Assembly (NCBI GenBank): GCA_005408345.1
Contig: SEMN01000354.1
Location: 186,001 to 250,000, forward strand
DNA: 64,000 nucleotides
Direction of reading: 5' to 3'
Origin: Macquaria australasica
Taxonomy: Eukaryota; Chordata; Actinopteri; Centrarchiformes; Percichthyidae
The position numbers and the translations under genes are program-made. This document shows positions 59,190-64,000 of the stretch, piece by piece. Every line of letters begins with the position of its first letter. The stretch's first letter is position 1. Below the pieces are notes generated by a model, which was not told the origin of the DNA, did not search any database, and saw nothing but the letters and a program-made list of their open reading frames with translations.

Positions 59190-60476
59190 GTAAGTCACTA
59201 AACATCTAATTATGTTTTAACTACTTAGTTGCTAGAAATCCTAAAACAAAGTACAATTAGAGCATAATTTATGAACGCAAGTATTGCTAGTATTGGTGGA
59301 AAGGAGTTTGACTGACACATATTTCCCTCTTGAAGTTTTCCAAAAATTGTGACATTTTAACAGTATATCAGTTTTGCTGTCTCTTGACACAGCCTCACAG
59401 AAGCATCATGGTGCTGAAGAACTCAAAAGGGCATCTATGAATCATACTAATGTTTGTAATGAGTTTGACTCTTGAGATCAGATAGGATAAGTGTTTGAGC
59501 TGCAGTGACGTTGTTGACTTGAACTTCAAAGTGATGACTTGCTGCAGAGATATTACAACAAACATGGGTTTCTGAAGGCTGATGGAGAGGCTGACATTTC
59601 TGCATGTCCATTTTTATGCCCCAACTTTGACAAAACTTGTCATTATTCAGCATTTTGAGCTTGGACTTTATGGCAGGATAGAAAGTCCTGAGGCTAAAAT
59701 GGCACCCGAGACACTAAAACTCCTCACTCATAATATCTATGATAGCAGTGGTGCTGTGTAAATGAATTTCAAGGTTTCCAAACTGATCTGTTACTGGTCG
59801 GTTGTTATAATGAGTCTGCAAGTAAAATATGCAATATCGTCATATGAATATCAACACTGATAAACTGATAACATAGCCATCAGTTTATCATCTGACCCCA
59901 TAATAGAGCTTCTATGATTCCTTGTTGCAACAAAATAGATATAACGGTCTCATTCTTTTTGAATAAATGTGGAAAAGGTCTTTTTTAAAGGTCCTCTGCA
60001 CTCAGGGCTCACGAAGCATACTTATATAGCAGACAGTGTGCTGCAGGTGAATGAGTTCTGAGAGTTACTGTACTGTGTAACGCTCACAGAAAAGGACAGT
60101 CAGTGAAAGATCAGCTGACCATGTGTAAATGTCAGATGAAAGCTAGAAGGAAGAAAAACGGCTTCAGTAACTGGTTGGATGCAGAGCTGTAGTGGTGGTT
60201 AGATGGATAAAATGAGTAGAAAAAGGGAGGGAGGAAGAAAGAATGGGAAGCAGCAAAGAGGTAGATTCTTCACTGCCCAGAGAAAGGGTTAACATTTCTC
60301 ATTAGAGCAGACCTGCCTGTCGTTTGCAATAAGGCCATTTCCTCTGTGATATCCCATTATGTCATGTTTTCTAACCTTTAGGTTTGCTGAGCACATATGC
60401 TTTTCTTCACATTAATACAGTTGCACATATCCATCCCTTGGAGCTGCCCAGCGCAACCTCTGTCTTCCACTGTTGG

Positions 60477-60500
60477 CCACTGAGCAGCTCCACTGGAGCA
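60477..60500. repeat. Dispersed-repeat fragment shared with 21183-21206
   Basis: 24 bp identical to 21183-21206, followed by AATGCCTTGCTTGGGG, which resembles the GCTCAAGGGCA of the other copy. Confidence 0.6.
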
Positions 60501-63500
60501 TTCAGGGATCAAATGCCTTGCTTGGGGTAATCTAGACAGCTGCAAGAGGGGAAAATGTTGCTAATTCACTACATCTGATTATTTTCCCAGGATTCAAAAT
60601 GGTGACTTTCTGATTATAAGACTTGCATCGCCCAAGATACTGCCTTTATCATGTGCTGACTATGAAAACTATACTAATGTTTAGTTATTTTAATCACACT
60701 TGGATGAATGAATTGCATGCATTCATACAGTCTTGGGCCATTCTGTAGACACAAAGACAAACACACACACACACAGAGGCATTTTTTGCTTTCTCATCTA
60801 AGCTGATTACGTCTATAAATCTTATTTTGATTTCTCATGAGGTAAGAAGATGCTCCTTCACGGTCAATATCCTGTTTTTATTGTGCCGCTACATTGCTGG
60901 CTCTCTGTATTTCCACCCGGGGAGATACTGTTCATCTTTAATACGGCTTGTTGGTGAAAGAGGAGAGATGAAAATCCACCGTAGAAGCCTGATTTAACAT
61001 CGCACAAAGGAAGTGCAAAAACAAACCGCAGCGACCTACAAAAGATGTGTGTGTGATGTATTTCACCCCACTGTTGTGTGTCTGTTGTACATAAACTTAA
61101 ATCTCTATTGTCAGAGCTCTGAGCTGCTTGTTGTAGCCTGACCCAGGTGGAAGCACTACCTCACCATTACATTAAAGGATCTCTGAAAAAATGTTTCTGT
61201 GAAATCATTAGAATCAACTCACTGGCTTTATTCCACTGCAAAATGATCTGAATTGATGTAATGACTACAGTAATGTCTTTACCACAACTTACAGTAAAAC
61301 ACTTTAAGGGGCTTCGACAGGTCATGGCTAATGATCAGTCTGTGCCTGCTTTTATTGGAGTGCAAGGCTATATTGATAATTTATAATAATCCCCAAAGTT
61401 TTTAAAGAAACTTCCATCAGAAAAAGTGGGAGAAGAACCATAAACTGAACAAACCTAAATCACCAAACTCACAGGAAACACACACACACGCTGATTCAAC
61501 TTTAGCTCAGGGGTGATGTAATATTGAAGTGCAGTCTGCTTTTAGTATTACAGCTCTCCTGTCCCAGGCCCAGAGGCTGCATGCTGGGGCATATGTCCAA
61601 AAATTGAATCTGTCTAGCTTCAGGTAACTTCACGCCAACTCAGCTAGACATGGAAAAGCTCTCTGCTGTACCTCTCTCTGGTCTGTACTGAAGGTCACCA
61701 CAAGTTCTGTAAAGTTAAAGGGAAAAGCAGTACCTGTGAAAGAACTATTTTTTTCATATAAATATATATTTATATATATTTTATATTTATGCTTTAGTGA
61801 AAAAGAAAGAGACGATAACATACAAAGCAAAGTTCAAGAGCTGATCTTTTCATAGTTGGTTTCATCCTTACTGTTTGCCAGATGGAGTGGGTTTCATACA
61901 TTGCAACATAACAAAAATAATTCTGATAATTAGGAAAGTATTTGACAGCCAACACAGTTCTGTGACACCTTACTTTAAGAATAATGAATATTATTTTATT
62001 TTTTTTACCATTAGCTGTTGAGATTGAGGTAACTCTCTTTCAAGAGAATGAAAGCCAAACTAGCGGTACAGTTCACTAACAATACAAACAGCTCAGAAAG
62101 ATTTTTTAAATTTTTTTTTACTAAAACTACAACTTTGCAACATTGTGACGTGTGCCAGCTATAGCAGAAAATGCTTAAGTTTAAATATCTCAAAATTACA
62201 AATAAACTGAGGTGAAAGATTTGAGAAAAACCCTAGAGGTGAAATTCAAACTGAGTTGAACTGAACCCTTTAACTAACTGAATCGTGTTCACAGTGAACA
62301 CAGTTAACTAATCACCAGTCACACAATATATAATGCTGCATTTTCCCTAAACTGTTTGAATGACACAGAACTGCATTTTGAATTTTGAACAAATTCTCCC
62401 ACAATTATCAAAAATCCGTATTTCTTTTCTCTGTAGTCTTTCCTTTTCGAATGGAGAGATGGCATAACTCCTTTAAAAGCTTACCCAATTGTGAGCAGAA
62501 ATAAAACTGCTCTCACACACCATTGCGCACACTTTTGGATGCACAAAATACCAACTGTGAGGTCTGGCATCACTTGTGGGAAAGCAGCTTTTAAGCAGCA
62601 TACCTTCCCCCTCCATATGCTCCAAACCCAACCTAGCAATTATATGGAAACCTCAAAGCTAACCTTAGAACACTATCTGGGGACAGGATCATGGCTACCA
62701 GCCAGTGTTGACCTACTCTGGAGATATGCCTGCACTCCAAATCCTTCAGTCATGTTTGAAAAGGCTCTCTGGGAGTGTTTGACTTAATTTAAAGGGAAAT
62801 ACCACTCATTTTATATAAACATGATGGGAATTTAGCTGGTGTTCAGACTAAATCTCTGTGAGGATGCAGATCGGATTTTAGAGTCCCAAAGTGACCACAG
62901 AAGGAAATTTGCTATCAGCCAAATCTGGTACAATGTCTTTGTTTTCTTTTCATGACATAGTCTCCATTTCACACTACATATGAGCACCCTAAAACTGGGT
63001 CTTCAACAAAGCAGAGCACAGTGCTGCAGATTATCTGCAGAGCGTTGCCAGATTATACCAGTTACTGGTTCAGGATCATGGTTCTCTGTCTGGCTGCACA
63101 GTGCCTGTGCCAAACATCTACTAAGTGGAGAGAATTGTATTCTATATCACTAGTTTTGGTGTATTTCTATGAACACTTTTATGCAATGTATTGTTCTCTG
63201 ATGGAAGTCAATTCATGCAAATTATGAACCCATTATTGCCATATTATTGTGTTGCACTCTGAACATTTCAAAATCATGTTGATGTTTAATTCACATGCAT
63301 CGAAATTGCAATTAAAACGCACGCTACAATACTATGACCAATAATAATGCTTGTTTAATTTAATCTCAGAAAATGGGATTCCTGTATAAAGCTCTGCACA
63401 TGGCCAAATCTGTTGCAGCATAAATTCATTCCAGATTAAGTGCTATTACAGCCTCACCAATCCTTGCATTTGTAATGTCAGTAATAAGGGGAAGCAGGTG

Positions 63501-64000
63501 AATATTTTAATAGCTGTACAGTGAGAATAATTTGTCACAAAATCCCCTGCTCTAAATTCTAAAGAGAAAATGACACAGATTTTCTCTATTAGTTTAATAA
63601 GCTTACTGAGCCATTACACCAGATCAGAAGATGTAGCATTTAATACTAACATGGTTCACAATCTGCACAGAGATTATACTTTCTATTTTTTCATGCATCT
63701 GTGTGTGTATAATCTATGTAGATAACCATGCCTATTTCCAACACCATTTTTCTTGCACTGAAAATAGTTGTTAATTGGTTAGTTGGTTTAGTATTTGCTG
63801 TAGTAAGGGCAGGTTACTTCTTCAGGCTGAGACACCAGGCACTCACCTGCGATACAGTGGATGTCTTTGAATCATTCATAGCCTGGCTCCTCACCTGGGG
63901 TCAACTTGCCTTGGGTAAAACTACAAGGAGCTGTTTCCTCTCAAAACAAATCTCACAGGGGCACACAATCTCCTTCACTACAACTGACAGTTTTATCACT

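Larger units (their letters stand above)
55482..64000 (-). other. camsap2: Presumed 5' intron of camsap2, continuing past the window
   Basis: The coding exon(s) for about the first 135 CAMSAP2 residues should lie upstream on the minus strand. I found no match in 55482-64000, so at least 8.5 kb here is probably intron. It contains a repeat fragment (60477-60500), AT-rich tracts and one weak plus-strand exon candidate (59104-59189). Confidence 0.5.

Noticed and set aside
62491..62787. 98-codon plus-strand open frame
   Set aside because: No recognisable family, no splice sites fitting a gene, and ordinary intronic composition. An open frame of this length is expected by chance in a window of this size.

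Overview
This window is vertebrate nuclear DNA, almost certainly from a ray-finned (teleost) fish. Coding sequence is in short exons with GT-AG introns, spread over AT-rich intronic and intergenic DNA with many CA/TG microsatellites. The proteins read as fish orthologues of vertebrate genes. One dispersed repeat (about 41479-41837) belongs to a nonautonomous family I associate with spiny-rayed fishes. I see no prokaryotic, plasmid or phage features, no CRISPR array and no convincing tRNA or rRNA gene.

Layout from left to right. (1) 296-4415, plus strand: the 3' end of a GRAM-domain gene of the GRAMD2A/GRAMD2B type, encoding the C-terminal membrane anchor, with a 3'UTR of about 2.2 kb. (2) 5865-6205, plus strand: an unidentified two-exon reading frame of 76 codons. 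(3) 6781-8289, minus strand: a lim2 (lens fibre membrane intrinsic protein) gene, three of probably four coding exons. (4) 8290-12120: intergenic DNA and 3'UTR. (5) 12121-12856: a fold-back element with two arms of about 330-350 bp. Its loop carries a 33-bp near copy of a wdr47 exon. (6) 13039-22455 coding, plus a likely 5' exon near 23879-24060, minus strand: a complete wdr47 gene with 15 coding exons that sum to exactly 891 codons including the stop. (7) 24061-28099: intergenic DNA and camsap2 3'UTR, with a hAT-like MITE. (8) 28100-55481 and beyond, minus strand: camsap2, 16 exons visible, carrying the CH domain, coiled coils and CKK domain. The first roughly 135 codons lie to the right, beyond the window or unrecognised in it. 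(9) 55482-64000: non-coding sequence, presumably the long 5' intron of camsap2.

How the genes relate. camsap2 and wdr47 lie head to tail, about 4 kb apart. CAMSAP2 caps and stabilises microtubule minus ends. WDR47 is reported to bind CAMSAPs and protect such minus ends from katanin. The two human genes are both on chromosome 1 but far apart, so this close linkage is the most interesting large-scale feature. lim2 and the GRAM-domain gene have no obvious functional tie to that pair.

Exon boundaries were set by matching conserved protein sequence to consensus splice sites and checking phase across every junction. Both large gene models keep frame through all joins. Product identification relies on remembered family sequences, not database searches.
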